Shown here: positions 23,601-38,600 of the stretch, piece after piece
How the letters are laid out: each line of letters begins with the position of its first letter
How positions within the stretch are numbered: the stretch's first letter is position 1
From: Rhinopomastus cyanomelas
Lineage: Eukaryota > Chordata > Aves > Bucerotiformes > Rhinopomastidae
Length of the DNA: 64,000 nt
Direction: 5' to 3'
Assembly: GCA_013400115.1 (NCBI GenBank)
Contig: VXBP01003566.1
Location: forward strand, 434,001 to 498,000
Position numbers and translations under genes: made by a program
The notes under the pieces: generated by a model
Seen by the model: only the letters and a program-made list of their open reading frames with translations
The model's database searches: none
What the model was told of the DNA's origin: nothing

Positions 23601-26600
23601 CACAGTGAGGTGCTCTGCCTCAGTGAAATGAGAAGGAAGCACTGCTTGGAAATTGAAAACAGCAAGAAGGCTCTGGTGTTGGAGAGGGGAATACATTATT
23701 CATTTTCTTTTAACTGGAAAATGAAGCTACTCTGAAAACACAACCAGAGGGGGCACTTCTTTGAAAGTAAGAGGAACAACAGGCCTGTAGGTATTTTCCC
23801 ATAGCCTTACTGAGAAGACTTAATGTGCCAGCAGAAGTTGCTGTACTTAGTGTTCTGGTCAGAGCTTGGGATTTGAAACTGAACTCTTTGGAGTGCTCTG
23901 CAGTCTCAAACATTGTTGGGTCGGTGCCATGGTCTAGCCTTGAGCTCTGTGGTAACAGGTTGGACTTGATGATCTGTGAGGTCTCTCCCAACCTTGGTGA
24001 TACTGTGATACCTAATCTTACTCAGTTGGAATTTCTTGGGAAGTTGCGAAGTGTCAATGCACTGCCAGGACAATGTGATAAAACCTGATCTCTTTATCTG
24101 ACAGGTGCTCTTGTCTTAGGTTTGTTGCTTTGTTTTGTTTCAACACTCATTTTCACATCTCTAAATTTGCTTGTTGTGGAACATGACAATATGAGAGGAA
24201 AATATATCAGAATTCACAGAACTATTTTGATTGTAAGAGGCTTTTAAGATCATCAAGCCCTAACATGAATTCAGAAATCTCAATTTGGCCTTTCAATAAG
24301 AAAAGAGACTCCAGTATCTTCTAGTTACTTGTGTTTGCCAGGCTTTTCCAGCTGGTGCTCATGATAGGCCAGAAGGAACCGTGGAAGTTTTGTACTTTTC
24401 CAAATTGTTTGGCACAAATAACATCTTTTATGGACACAACCACTGTGGTACTGATCGTCTTGCAGAGCTGTTTATCACTAGTTTTCAGAGTAGTTTGGAA
24501 AGGAGCTTGGAGTCATCATTCCTTTGTCATGATGGATAAAATAATGGAACAGATCTTACCATAACAGAGGAGAAAATAATATGGAGGTATACAGATGTGA
24601 TCCCATGCTCCTGGTTGTGTAGTGAGCCTTCATTTGTAAGCAGGAACCTGCCACTGAACTGCATTTGATCTCCTTTTTTGTCTGCAAGGTTGAATTCCAT
24701 TAGGAGATTAGAGGCCAACGACATGGATTTTCTGCACCACGTGACCCAGCTGGATCTGCGAGACAACAAACTTGGGGAGCTGGATGCAACAGTTTTTAAC
24801 AACATTGAAGTGTTACACTGTGAACGGAACCAACTGGTAGCCCTCAAAATCAGTGGATATTTCCTCAAAGCACTGTACGCATCCTCAAATGGTAAGTGTT
24901 TCATCTTACTTCTGATTTCATACCTGGTTCTCTGTGGGAGGCTTCTGGAGTGCTGTGAATGTGGAGGAATCAGGAAGCTCTTGACATAACTCTTCAGTGA
25001 AAGGGTTTCTCGTGTTCTGTGTCATGGTAACTGGCAGTTCTGATCTTCAGAAGTGACTTTTGAATAAAACTGGGTTACTGATTTTGAGGTTTCTTTTATC
25101 TTGAACCCATCCCCTTTGTCCTGTCAATGGAGTCCATCATAAAAAGTCTGTCTACATCTTTCCTGGAGCCCTTTCAAGTGATACACATCTAGAAAATAGT
25201 TAAGTTTACAGCTGCAAGTTAGAAGGATGAAGAGAACCTTGGCAAATGTAAGTAATAGATAGGAGGTAGTCATAACAAGGTGCAAGGACCAATTAGTAAG
25301 AACAGCTATTTAAGACAGAGCAAGGTCCATTGGTTTCGTGGCTGCAACTCAGCATTTCCTGCTAAGGGTGAAAAGTTACAACGAGAAAGACCTCAAGCTT
25401 TCACCCCAAGACCCTTGCCTCATCACCCTCAGGCAATCACTGCACAAGTGTGAGGAGGAAGGGGGCATGTGGTAATGAGTTCCCAGGACTAACTGTGATA
25501 TGGCTAGCCATTTCTTGGCAATCCAATGCATATGTATAACTGTACTATATATAACCATGACTGTTACGGGGCTCGGTGTGCAGGTTAGGTGGAAAGATCC
25601 CCCTTTGCACTCGGTGCTGAATAAACACATACCTGCTTTATAACTCTTCGTGGGTTACAGAGTTTGATTCTGCAAGTCACAGGTACTGGAAGGCTTCTAT
25701 AAGGTCCCCCCAGAGCCTTCTCTTCTCCAGGCTGAACAACTCCAATTCCCTCAGCTTATCCTCACAACAGATGTGCTTTAGCCCTCTGATCATCCTTGTG
25801 GGCTCCTCTGGACTCACTCCAGAACTGGATGCAGGACACCAGGTGGGATTTCACAAGAGAAGAGCAACCAGAGCAAAAGACTGCCTGCCCCAACCCGCCA
25901 GTAACACTTTCTTTGATCCAGCCCAGGATACAGTTGACCCTCTAGGCTGCAACCACACACTGCCAGCCCATGTCGAGGTCCCCATCTACCACACACTCCT
26001 CAGGTCTGCTCTTAATCCATTCACCACACAGCAGGTGTTGATGCTTGGGGTTGTGTGAATTTGGTGAAAGGTCTGAGCTGAGCTGTCTTTCAAAGGCTGA
26101 CAGCTGTATGTGACAGCATGTGTCCTTGTGCAGGATCTCTCTAGCTGAGAAGAGTCAACACAGTCTGAGCATGTGCTGGACATCCTGAGTTGAGAACCCA
26201 GGTCAACTCATATCTTTGCAATCAGCTGCCTATTTGGTCTTGTTCTTCTTCCTGGCCATCCTCTGTTTAGACCCTCAGTCTGAAAAACTCCAGTTTCTCC
26301 CCTCGTAATAGTTACATCAGTCACAAGCGAGTACAACATAACCCAGCAAATGTACTCTGTTGTAATAAAACCCAAACCTCAGCTTACAGAGGTTGAAACC
26401 TTCAGACATTTTAGGTTACTGACTCCTGGAATCTCTGGGTGTTAGCTGCTTAAAGTAATGTTAATGGAACAGCTGTTGAGGTGCAAATCTTTATCACCGC
26501 TTTTGGTTTTATGTCTTTTCTCCTTGTAGAACTTGTTCACCTCGATGTGTATCCAGTCCCTAACTGCCTGGCTTATATGGATATTTCTAGGTAAGAGTGG

Positions 26601-29600
26601 GCATGTAAAACATGTATCATTGTGGCTTATGGAAAAACTACATATACAAGGAGGGAGTAGGGGCAGGAATGAAATCTTGAGCTATGAGAGGACTTGTTTT
26701 CAGACTCAGAGGATGGGCTTTTATTTGCTGGCCAGTTCTTCCCCGATTCCTTTTCATACATTTACTTTATTTCTGTGCTAAAAGCAAAATGTGCCTTTAT
26801 AAAAAGGAAAAGGTTTTTCCTGATTTAAACGTTTTATGTCTTCTGGAGCTCGAACACAGTATTTCAGACGTGTGCCAAAGTGAGACCTGTACACAAGGAC
26901 CTTTTCTGGATCTGTGTGTCACAAGCCCAGCAGAGCTGATGGTTTAATAGTTTCTGCATCAGTTCAACAGCTTCTGCAGCTGTTTGTTGTGTTCCACAGC
27001 CCTGCCTACTGCAGGGATGTCCACCGTTGCCATTTGAATGTACTCTTAAATCTCACTTTAAGGAGGGAGGTGGGATAAGGAAAGAAGTGGAAAAAAGGGT
27101 ATTTGTTTTGTTTTACAATGTAAGGACTGAATCAGGTAAACATTTGGTATGTGTGCTTCAAGCCTGTCTTAGTTAAGGAATTACTCATCTGCATGTTAGT
27201 AATAATCTCATTTGCTAAAAGCCCATTTAAAGCCCACTTAAGCTCTTGAGGGTGATTGTAACAATTAGTGAATTAACCTGGGCAAGTTGCCATCAATTGC
27301 AGTTCTTCATCACCCGTGAGTTACTGTCAGGCTGCACCTAAATGTAGCACCAGTGTCACAGGATTTGTGTGACCTGTTGTAAAGCACTCGGTGTGAACCT
27401 GGGAATTAAGCGGTTGCAGAATGCTTGGTTTTAATCACAACACCTTTTTCCTGTGCCTCAGTTCAGTGATGGCACTGTAACTGCACGGACAGGGTGTCTT
27501 TAGCTTCTTGGCTCACTTGGAATTGGGACATCCGTTTGAGATTGGAAAGAGGAGCTACATTGCTCGATTAGGGTAAAGGCTTTTGCATGAATAAACTGTA
27601 GGATAAAAGTACATGAGGGAGCACGAACATTGAGTTATGTTCATGCTGTGCAAGGGTCCTACTCCTGATGCCTACTGAAGCAGTAGTTATGTGAGTGCAC
27701 ACACAGTCTCCATGTATTTTGTGCTGCTAGTTGGTGGCTGTAAGGCAGAATGCATGGGTGCCCCGCAGTGCCCAGCCGCATGCTTTCAGGGCAATATTTG
27801 AAAAACCTTACATCTAATAACTTCATTTCTAGAAGGGTTAGTTTCTGTCAAGACAAATGCAAAACAGCAAAACACCTGACTGCAAAGATACACACACTGA
27901 AAAGATTCTCCTTTGTGCTGTGAGGTGGCTGAAGAGTGGTAGAGTGGGCTTCACGACTGGGGATCAAAGAGGTGTGTTTCAGCTATGTAGGGTGTGAGTG
28001 TCTTCAGAGGAGTGTCTCAAAATTTTCCTTCTCCATGGAGAGATGACTTTGTCCTCAGTACTCACATACTCTTAATACTTCTTCCCTGATAGTTTGGAAG
28101 CAGCTTTTCTCATTTTCTTAGTGGTTGCACATACAGGGAGGTAGCAGTACTGTTAGCCTCATTTATTGCCTCACTCAAGAACTTGCTGCACTGGTCGTTC
28201 CCAGAGAGAAGGAGGACTGATGCAGTCTCGCAGGAAACATCTAACGTAGCAGACACATTTCTGTTTCCTGCAGGTATTTGCAGCTCAGTTGAGGCCGTAT
28301 TCTTAATAACCATTACATCTCATATATCATTTAGTTACACCCCTGTGTGTTCTTTATTCATAGAAATCACCTGGAAAATCTGCCTGAGTGGGTATGTGAC
28401 AGTAGGAAACTGGAAGTGTTGGACGTTGGACACAATCAGATACGTGAACTGCCTGCCCGGTGAGTCTTGCCGACCAACTGCACGATGTGAAACAGGATAA
28501 GCAATCAGAAATAGTTGCTGATTCAGTGTTTAGCTTGTTCCAGTGACTGTCAGGCCTGTTTTATGTCTTTATTTTATTTTTACCTTGTGGGGTGTCGTCA
28601 AGCCTCAAGCTTCCACCCAGCCTTTCTTTTTTCACTTTCATGCAGAGAAAGCAGTGCCTTTGAACTCCAGGTAGAAGTTTGGAGTTGCTCATGTGGCTGT
28701 TCAGACAGGAAGGTACTTCATTTTTAATACTGAATATTAAATATTTACAGCCGCAACTTTACGTGACAGTTTAGAGATCCAGAGCTTGTGACTTAGTTTC
28801 AGTGGTGCTGAGAGACTCCAGCTCACAGCCCTGTTTGAGTGAAAAAATATTGAGAGGAAAAGGTAAACATTCAGCAAGCAAGCAAACTCCTTGCTTGAGT
28901 TGAGTGATTGCCTTCACTGCAAAGGTGATCTCTTTTTTGAGAGTCTAAACTTGAAATTGCTAAATGCAGAGGACAGGAAAGCAAGTGAACAGTAAGGAGA
29001 ATAGGCATTGAGTTTAGTAGGATTTTTTTTTAATTAGACCGTTTCCAGACAAGAATACTGGTCAGGTGCCAGTATGGGAAAGTTTGAAGTCCCTGACTGT
29101 CACTGAAATAGATCACTCATTCTTGGCTTCTCTGTACACTTCAAAAGAGGTGAAAAGGGAGGACAAATTAAGCACAGGGAGTGAAATTGTGTGGATGTGC
29201 AGAACCAGTGAAGAACACAGACAGCTGATGTATGATGAACTATTAAATGTTTTCCTTATGGAGCTATACAGTCCAGAAGATAGTTTTGATTCTGGGTCAG
29301 ATGAATGTGCTGCATGGTGTAAACTGGAAAGACTGCTGTTAGAAATAGGAAGAGAAGAGAGTTCAGAAGTGTGGGCAGAAGCAGATGTAAGGAGATTTAC
29401 CCACCAGACTAATGGGGCAATATGCAGACTCAGAACCCCCCTGGTTTTTCATACAAAGTGAAGCTGCACTTACGTAGAAGGTGGAGGGAGCAAAAGTTCA
29501 TTTGCCTTTCATTTGCACTTCATAACAGCAAGAACCATCAAGGCATACCGGATATCTTTGGGAGATTAATGATTAGTTGAAATTCGGTGCAGTCAACATC

Positions 29601-32600
29601 CCTCTTGTCTCTTCTGCCATCTTACGATTAACCCCAGGAAGCAGCTTATCTTTGAAAGTTCTTCTTTGTAGTATCTGTCTAGATAGCTTAGCTCCTAATA
29701 AATCAGCTCGGTTTTAAGGCTCAGTTTAAAACACAGGCTTTGAATGTCTGTAAACTGCAGGGAAGCTTGGATCTGGATCCAAATGGAAGTGGTGTGTAAA
29801 CCTACTATGAAATGTCAGGTAGATACTGGTGTGTTCCTGTGCACTGTGTCCTTTCCCTTCTACACAGAACAGCACTGTGAAAATCTGTGGAGCGAGTGAG
29901 CTGGACTAGGAGGATACTGGCATCTCTAACCGCAAATGTTCAGGTCTTGACTAACCATCAGCCTTCTAGAAGGCTGAAGGTTGCACCTAATTTAAAGAGG
30001 CTACAGTTGGTGCTCTGAATGTTAGTCTTCTGAAATTGCAATACAATCCTTGAAGACAAAGAGCTGAAGCAGTTGAGATAGAAGACTGTGTACTGATGTT
30101 TGCTTCAATAAAGAAAGTGGGAACAATGTACACTGGTCTGTGATGCAGCCATTTCTGCTTTTAAAGTGCTGAGAAATAACAAGAAAGGTACTTCATCTCA
30201 GCTGTACAGAACAAAATCATTGTCATAAAACTCATGTTGCCAAGGATTCCCCAAAGAAAATGGAAATGTTTCCATTATGAGTTGTCAAAATGACCTTGTC
30301 ACCACCAGTGAACAGATGTCTGGGTGTATTTTTGTTCCTTTTTGTGCTTTTCTTTTGGAAACATCTCTGTATTCGGCAGTGTGTGCTCTCTTGAACAGTT
30401 GCTTTACCAAAGGAATTGGTTGAACACTTTCACCAAACCATGGTTTCTTAGAAGATGCTGATGATGAGGAATGTGCTTGTCCTTAGAACTTTGATCCAGA
30501 TAAAACTTATGAGTGTGGCAAATGGAAAATTTGCCAGTAGGGAAGAGCAGTGCCAGCATCCTGGTTCCCAACACAGCTTGAGACCTAGGTATTCCAGGCT
30601 CATCATGAGCTTGTGTAGTTCAGTGGTTCAGTTTTTCTTCAGGCAGCCAGTTCTTTTGGTGCTTGTGTAACTTGGGTAATAAGCAAAAAATCCCAAAGAC
30701 TTAATAAGTTCTTCTGAATCATTTACAAACTGTATTTTTATGGAAAAGCTAATTGCTAAGGTTTTTTTCCATGATTTGAACTCTCTTTTAAGAAAAGGCA
30801 CTGCCACCACCCACCCTCCCAGCCAATGCCAGAGTGATAGCTTTTTATTGAGAGTTTGTGAGCCAGTTCTGCTTTTTCCTGTAATGTTTGGTGTTGGTGA
30901 TAACTGCTCAGTCTTGGTTAGGAAAATGACTAGAATAGCACAGAAAGGCAAATCTGTAACAGATTTTCAAGTGAAGCAAAACTGTTGAAATGCCAAAAAC
31001 ATAACAGACAGACTTATCACTGTAGGGGAGGCTTTTCACCTTCAGGAATGATAGAGCTGGCTGCTAACTTGTGTCCACGGTCATAACACAGACAGCCCGG
31101 CCAACTGAGATAACTGCTAACACTGGCACACAGATACGGAGTGTGACGGTATCTGTCAAGGGGGAAATACTCCACATACCTCACTGATTATTTTGGCACA
31201 ACGGCCCCATGACCTATGTGTGGTGGAGAAGGGAAGGGAGGCTCGTTATGTGTATTTGGGTCATTGTAACAGAGTCAAGAAGATTTTTGCTTTAATGCTG
31301 AGTATTTTGGGAGTCTTTGGTTGAAGCAGGTCAGCATGATGCAGAGGCTTGCCAGATTGAACAGCATAGTAATGGAAACCTAGGACAGGTAGAAGATGAA
31401 TAATCCTTTTTTCTTAATTTGCTGGAGGCGGTTCCTGGTCAAAAATGAGAGTTGCTCTATTTTTGCAGATTTTAAACTCATTATATTGTTCATACTGCAG
31501 ATTTTAGGTTTGCTCTTTGATCAAAACAGCTGTTTGTTCTTTTCTCTCTCTGTTTCTCTTCTCACCTTCCTGTTCTCCTCCAGTTCCCCAAAAAATGGAG
31601 CAAGAAGATAGGACTACAGCTTGTGAAAGCTCAAGAAAATAAAGCCGATTAGATAAATTTCATTTGCTGTAGAACTGGAAAGAAGGCTTTATGTTAGCGT
31701 GGTATTAACAAAAAAGGAGAATGGGGGATGAGAGACTGCACTGGATTATGAGTCAGCACACGATGAATAGAGCGCTCTAAAGCTTGTGGGGTGACTGGTG
31801 ATTTCACCCACCCTTCTGAAGTTCTTCCATTAACTAGGGGGATCCCACACGTGCAGTTTTCTGCAGCCATTGTTAGCAGTTACCTCCTTCACTGTCGTGC
31901 TTCTATATTCATGGTACAGATAACAATGAGATAACCCTTCCTCACTACTGTCACTCCTGAATCATCCCTAAACCTCCTTCCCTGTCTCTGAACCACCTTT
32001 TTAAGAAGTGGGTGGAGAGTGGGAAGACACTGAAGTTGTACGTAATTAATACTGTGTCTGCTAATCCGTTGGCTGAATCACTGTCTCGTAATGAACTGTG
32101 ATACCACACTTGAGCTCTCAAATGACTCTTTGTTGTCCTCATTTTTGGTGTTTTTTCTTTTTCTAAGGCTGTTTTACAATAGTAGCTTGCGTAAGCTGCT
32201 GGCAGGACATAACATGTTAGGGAGGCTACCGGATCGGCTTGAGCGAATGCAAGTGGAGGTCCTGGATGTGCAGCACAACCAGCTTCTTGAACTGCCATCT
32301 AACCTGCTTTTGAAAGCAGACAGGTAAATATAAAGAAATCTGATCTTGACTTGCAATGTGAAGAACCTTGTTTCCATTGTGTCACTTCCTTGCTGAAAGG
32401 GTAATCTGAGGTTCCCCCGATCTGGAAGTTGCCAAGCCTTGTGTGGTAAGAACAGACATCTGCCCAGCTCACCAAAAAACACTTTTTACTCTGGTTTTGT
32501 TGCCTTATATGGTTGCTTCTTCCCCACCAAGCTCTTGCTGAACACCTACTTGAAATCTAGCTAGCACATGCTATTTTCTACTACATACACGGAGATGGCT

Positions 32601-35600
32601 TAGTGGCAGTTTCTTTAAATACATATTTCTTGGGCTTGTTTGACGGAGTGTGAAAGCTTTTTTTCCCCTCCTTCAGTCAGAGGCTAGAACTTATTTATAC
32701 CTGTCAAACAAAACAGCATCTGTGCATGAGGCTGTCAGAATAATTCTGTTATTCCTCTGTCCTTGCGTTGTGGATTTTTTTTATGCTTTTCAAATGTTTG
32801 TCACTAATTTGGCTGGTGTCACCACTTGATCTGCTTTTTGGATTCTTATTTTTATGCTGCTGTATCATCAGCCTCAGAGTCTTCCTAACTTGTTTTTCCT
32901 TGCTATGAGCATATCCTGTAAAGTGGTTGTGATGGAAATAGGGGAGGTTGGTAGCATAATCTGAGGGTAGGGTGGTGGTTGAGCTTGCCCTGCTTGGTGA
33001 CAGCATTCCTTGCTCTCTGTGCTTCCACATATAGTCCTGTGATTTGTGAGAGCTCAATCCATGCATAATTTAACAGACAGTGAGACTGTGTGCTGCAGGG
33101 ATTTATTTCTCATCCTAGCTGTGACAATGGAAAGAAACCTTTAAGAAAGTTTCAGAAAAACACCAGCATCTTTGAAAGCAAAGAGAGAAATAATGTTCCA
33201 AAAAATTCTTTTAAAAAGAACATTATAGGTCTAGGATGTCGATCAGTCCGAGTCTGGCAGTGAGAGAGAACTTGAACTTCTGGTACTGCAACTCATCTTT
33301 TAAACTAAACTATGAAACCATAGATGGCTCTTTTGTATTTAGGCAGGGAGGAGTTGTGATGCCAAAAAAACAAGTACAGACTGAAAACAGGATTGGAGAT
33401 AGAAAACCAAGATTGGAGATAGATTTCCAGGAGTTTGCTAGAACTGTGCTGAGAAGGGCTAGAATTAAAAATATGCTGAATAACAGTATTAAATGAGTAA
33501 TTCAGGCTCAGGGATTTTTTCCCATCTGCAGCTTTGATGATCTGTGGTTTTGCAGGCATACTGGGCATGTGGTTTCAAAGTCTTCTATGGCTAACAACAA
33601 AGCCCTCTACTGTTGCAGGAGATGAACAAACCTTACCCAGTCTGGCTTTTCAGCACCACCACAGCCTCCCTTCGCTTGCCATGATGATCATACAGTCGTT
33701 CAGGTTGGAAAAGACCCTAGGGATCATCAAGTCCAACCATTCACCCTACTTTGCCAAGTACACCACTAAACTGTATTGCCAAGCACCCCACCTAAATGAC
33801 TTGTGTGGGCTTCTCCTCCTTGTTCCTTAGCCCTTTTCTGATTTAGACAACTTGGCTTGTCCGTACTGATGTGCCTGTGGCTGCCACACAAGTGGCACCT
33901 GTGAAAGGAAACAGCAGTGTGGATAAGCACACGATGTCAAAGTTTGAAGTTTGGAAGGTAGCTTCAGGAAACATCTTCATGAAATCATGTAATCATGGAA
34001 TTGCTTAGATTGGAGTCCAACCATTACCCCAATTGTCCCAACCCACTGTTAAACCCTGTCACTAAGCTTCGGATTTCCACGACTTTGAAACATGTCCAGG
34101 GACAATGATTCAACCCCCTCCCTGGGCTGCCCGTTCCAAGGCCTGGTGGCCTTTTCACTGAAGAAGTTTTTCCTAGTGTCCAGTCTTGTTTTCAAATGTT
34201 TGTATTTCTCAGCAGCCTAAGTATCAACAGAAATAGGTCTGGGTCAGGAAAGGTGTTCAGGGAGTTATTTTTGTTTTGAAAAGGTGAAATGCTTCTCATC
34301 TCCAAGCATTCCCTGGGAAGCACAATCTGCTCTGCCAGACGTGCCAAGAGAACTAGGTTTCCTGAGTAGTCTGCCAGGGTCTCTACCCAACATTGGATGT
34401 GTTGGACAAATCACTCTACCTCACAGACCCTTTATCGCTCCATAAAATTACTTCCCTTTTGCAGCCTTGGAAAAGATACTTGTTTTTTTTTGAAAGGTGC
34501 TCAGCTCCTTGTAGCTGACAGATGATATCTTGTCTGGATGTGGAGTTTCATGCTGTGAATAATAAATGCTTTCTCCTTCTCAATCCTGAATATTTGACGA
34601 AGTGGGTGTGAAATTCCTTGGGTGAACTTCACAAGGACTGGTGGGCTTCAACACGTAAAACATCTGAGGAAGGGAGGGAAGTCAGTTCATTGGTGCACAA
34701 AGAAAGAATGTTACTGTCGACAAAAAAAGGAGAAAAAATACTGGAAAACCTCTGTTCTCTTCATAGGAGCATCTACAAATATCATATTTTTGCCTTAATC
34801 CTTCAAAAACCAATGAAAATATGTCATTCTCTGCTGAAGAGTATAATTTAGGGATATTTTCTTGCCTGCTTTTTAATTAATTTTCTATTTTGAACTGTTA
34901 ATTAAAGATAAATTGAGGAGTAGCCTATGAAACGTTTCTCTGGCAGAGACAAAACTTGGTTCTGTTTATTGCAGTGCAAGTATGCACATCTTGATCATGT
35001 TAGCAAGGATTTCTCTTGTAGGGTGGAGATTGGGATTTTCTTGGCAAGATGAGCGCCACACAGGCAGCCAGATAATCTCTTCAGTTCTCATTACCAGATG
35101 CTGCAAAAAAGAGTTCATGCAAGTGCTAGGGCTGAAGGGGAGAACTCCCAGGCTGAATCCTGAACCTCTTTTGATGCACCTACATTCCTACAGACTTTCA
35201 CTTCTCTCCACTGCTTTCATATGTTGTGATGCCCGAACCGCTGATTCTTATGCAGACTTTTTACTGCCCTCCTTGCATGACTTGCAGCAAACTGCTCTTT
35301 AATAGCATGAAAACTCTTGCACAAAATATTCCTTGGATAAGAGCACTGTGTGTTCGAGAACTTCAGCTGGGTGTGATGGAAAAGCAGTGGCAGTGGCCAG
35401 AGGGGATTGAATATGGAAACACGGTGGTGAAGGGCTCCCTTTTGCCTTTTTCCTAAGCTTCCTTTGCAGTTGGTGTGGATGTTTTCAGTGCAAACCCTTA
35501 AAACAACCGTGGGGCTATGAAAAGCAGTTGTGTGGTGAAGATAATCAGCTGTGATGTGCCCAGTTTAAACTTTGGGCTTTGTTTTGTGTGTCTGGTAGTG

Positions 35601-38600
35601 GCCAGCTGTGGTGGCTCAGCTGGTGTCAGCTGCTCAGAGCTTGCTGGGCTCTGTTCTGCACCATTCTTGTTTTCAGCTTTGTTCAGCTGTGCTTATCTGC
35701 TTGGAATTTGTTTGTTTTGATTTCATTTAATTTGTTTGGGGTTTGGTTGAGGGTTTTTTTAACTGGGGTGTTCTGGAAGGTGACCCAGTTTAACTGGTTT
35801 GATTTTTGCCATTTCCACAGACATTTTTGGATGCAGATACTCAGTCCTGTCATGGATGCAGGAGAAGCAGACAGAGGAAACAAAGTCAAGTGAATACAAA
35901 GAGCTAGTTGAGAGTCTGATGCACATGTTGTTGTTGCAGAAATGCTTGGCTGCATTTGTTTCTTTGCTAGGAGGTTGGGGTTTGAGGCCGATATATTGAA
36001 AAATGAAGGAATCCCAGTTAATGAGACAGCACAGCTGAAGGCAGGTTAGAAAGTAAGGGCTGAGAAGACAGCAGAGGTTTAGTGGGTTTTCTGTCTGTCC
36101 ATCAATAGGAAGGGAACTCACTTGAATCTTTCCACCCTTATTTTGTATTTAATTATTTGAAAGGAGAAGAAATACTCTCTCTGCACAGGCTGGCAAAACT
36201 GTCTTGGTTTCCCTCCCATTTTCTTTCTCCTTCCAAACACACTTAGATGAAAGGATTCTTCCTCACACACCTACTACCACAATCATAAATTATTTTAGGA
36301 TTAGGTGATCAGAAATTGAGGGCACTTCTCTGCAACAAGGTCTGGAGAAGAAATTGCTCTGTGCTGATGGAGATCTTGGGGCACAGGCCAAACTGGAGGT
36401 CTTGATTTCTCTGCATATTCCCTTTTTTGCAGCTGTGGAATTCTTTCCAACTCTTATCAGGACTTTCAAGCTAAGCACACTGTTTTTGATTTGCTGCTCT
36501 TTCCCCATTGGATGCAGTTGTCTGTGCTGCTGCTTTTAATGTTGAACATTCCTCAGCTTTTTGGAAAATTTTACATTTTTCAGGGGTGGCTGTGTCTTGG
36601 CAGCAAGCTAAGTTTGCTGGGCTGCCTCAGATAATGATGAGGAATTGGGAGAGGCTATATTCTTACAGTTGTCTATATTCAGTTTTTAGGGGTTCTCCAA
36701 GTAGGCAATGCTGTTAAAATCCTCAAATCTGTTGCAGCTTTTAGCAGAATATTTTCTTTTGCTGTTAGAAGTTCAAATTGAGATCAGAATCCTCTAGGTT
36801 TAAATAGGAAACAGAACACATGCAACTGCATACTCAGCCTGTTCGGTTCAATTAGATCTGTGTCCTTGCTTCCAGCCTATTCTTTGGGACAGTCTGTTTT
36901 TTCTCTTTTGTTTCTTGGAGAAGTTAAATCCAGCCCAGGATTGTACTTTAATACCCCATAAAACTGAAGGTGACTTACTCCTGCCAGAGATCAGTATTGG
37001 TGTTAATACCCCGGAGGACCATTTGTTCCTTGTGAAAACTGAAGAATTCTGGCATCCCTGCCAGTGCCTTTGTTTCTTAATCTTCAACACTCCTTTAGTA
37101 CTTGTTAATTCATGCTCCCCTTGCTGTTTTATACTCTGGTATGTGTTCAGGCTGCCGAATTCAAGGGTTTGTAGCCATGTTGTGCTTTGTTCATGAGCGT
37201 GTGGTGTAGTGTGTGGGTGGAATTGGAAAGGGAAACAATTATAATTTTGGACTGAGCTTTAATACTTGACATTCTGCTTCCATCTGATAAGCAAGATGAG
37301 TGGGATATCTTCAAGGAACATGATTCAGTTGAAGTCCGTGCACAACAGCAATGGAGCAGTTGTGCTCGAGTAAATTTCCACTCCTCTGGAGGGCATTTCT
37401 GACATGGGCCTCCTGAGATGGCAGCTGGCACGTTTTACAAGGATGAAGAAATAGACAGTGGAAATAACCTGGAGGAGGACTCCTGTGTTAAATCAGTGTG
37501 AGGGAAAATCTGATGGGCAACTACAGAATATTATTTATTTATTTGTTTGTTTGTTTGTTTGTTTCCTGTAAAACCCCTTGGTCTAGGTGATCCTGCTGTG
37601 GCAGGGGGTTTGGACTAGATGATCTTTTGAGGTCCCTTCCAGTCCCTGGTGTTCTGTGATTCTGTGAAGATAGTAGCCCATAATTGACAAAGGTTTGGCA
37701 TTAGCCATCCTCTGGCTCATTCTGTTCTCTCCCAAAGAATGACGTCTTTTTGAGATATTATCTGGATTTTTTTAAAAAATCATTATTTCAGGATGTTTTT
37801 ATACTGTTTTAATGTACCAGCTGTTCAATAGGAACATTTAAATAAACATACTGTAATGATGTCAGCTACAGACAGAGTATCCTCAAACCACCTGTTGAGT
37901 GCTGCCCACCCATGAGCTGTTACCTGTGGGGTCACTGGAACACTCTGGTACCGCAGAGTTCCTGTTTTAGGCTGCTGACAAGATTTTCCTAACCACTGTG
38001 TTCCTAGCAAGGCACTACTCTGTAGGTCAGGATGGTGGGAAATTCCTGTTGTTCTGGAAGATTGGGGATGTACAGAGCCACAGCTCTCTTCTTTCTCCAC
38101 TGGGAAATAAATGCATCACACTTCCTTTTGGCAGAAACATGCAGATTCTGGCCCTTTCTAATACCAGTGAGGGAACGGCTTGAAATTTCTTATTGTAGTC
38201 CACTAATGCTGGACGTTTTTTAAAACCAGAAGAGCTTTGTTTGATATACTTTTCCTTTGAATTAACAATGGCTTCACTATAGTAGACTATTATTTCAGCT
38301 TTATAGAGCAGAGTACCTCAGCTTAAAGCTTTGAGCTAGCTGTAGTTAAGTAAATTTATGAACCTCATAGCCAGAGAATGATCTCTGGGTTATCTGTTTG
38401 GTGCTATTTTTGTTTATTAAAAGAAGGTCCCTGTGAAACACTCCATGTTATTCTGTGGCAGCTTGCAGGAATAGGTAAAATCCAGATTCCCATTCAGGGT
38501 GGTGAAACGTGCCCTTTCCTGGCGGGTCTTTCACTGACACCTCCTCAGCCCCATTGTATTCCTGAGAGTATTCCCAGCAGCAATATAAGCCTTTCCAGGC

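Larger units (their letters stand above)
22720..24688 (+). other. PHLPP1: PHLPP1 intron, 2.0 kb
   Basis: It contains a CR1 3' tail (23912-24014) and a weak CR1-like fragment (24208-24272). The remaining sequence, 22720-23911, shows nothing recognisable. Confidence 0.85.
24892..26529 (+). other. PHLPP1: PHLPP1 intron with CR1 split by an LTR, 1.6 kb
   Basis: It holds a CR1 in antisense (25095-25178 and 25680-26056) interrupted by a 501-bp LTR in sense (25179-25679). The stretch 26057-26529 holds nothing recognised. Confidence 0.85.

Noticed and set aside
27160..27480. Possible conserved non-coding element
   Set aside because: Only impressionistic: no comparison is available and the motifs are common in AT-rich DNA.
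35690..35860. Similarity to 13920-14060 (ggtttgg..ggtttttt..tgttctggaa)
   Set aside because: Both are T/G-rich. The shared words are short and may be low complexity, so no repeat family was called.
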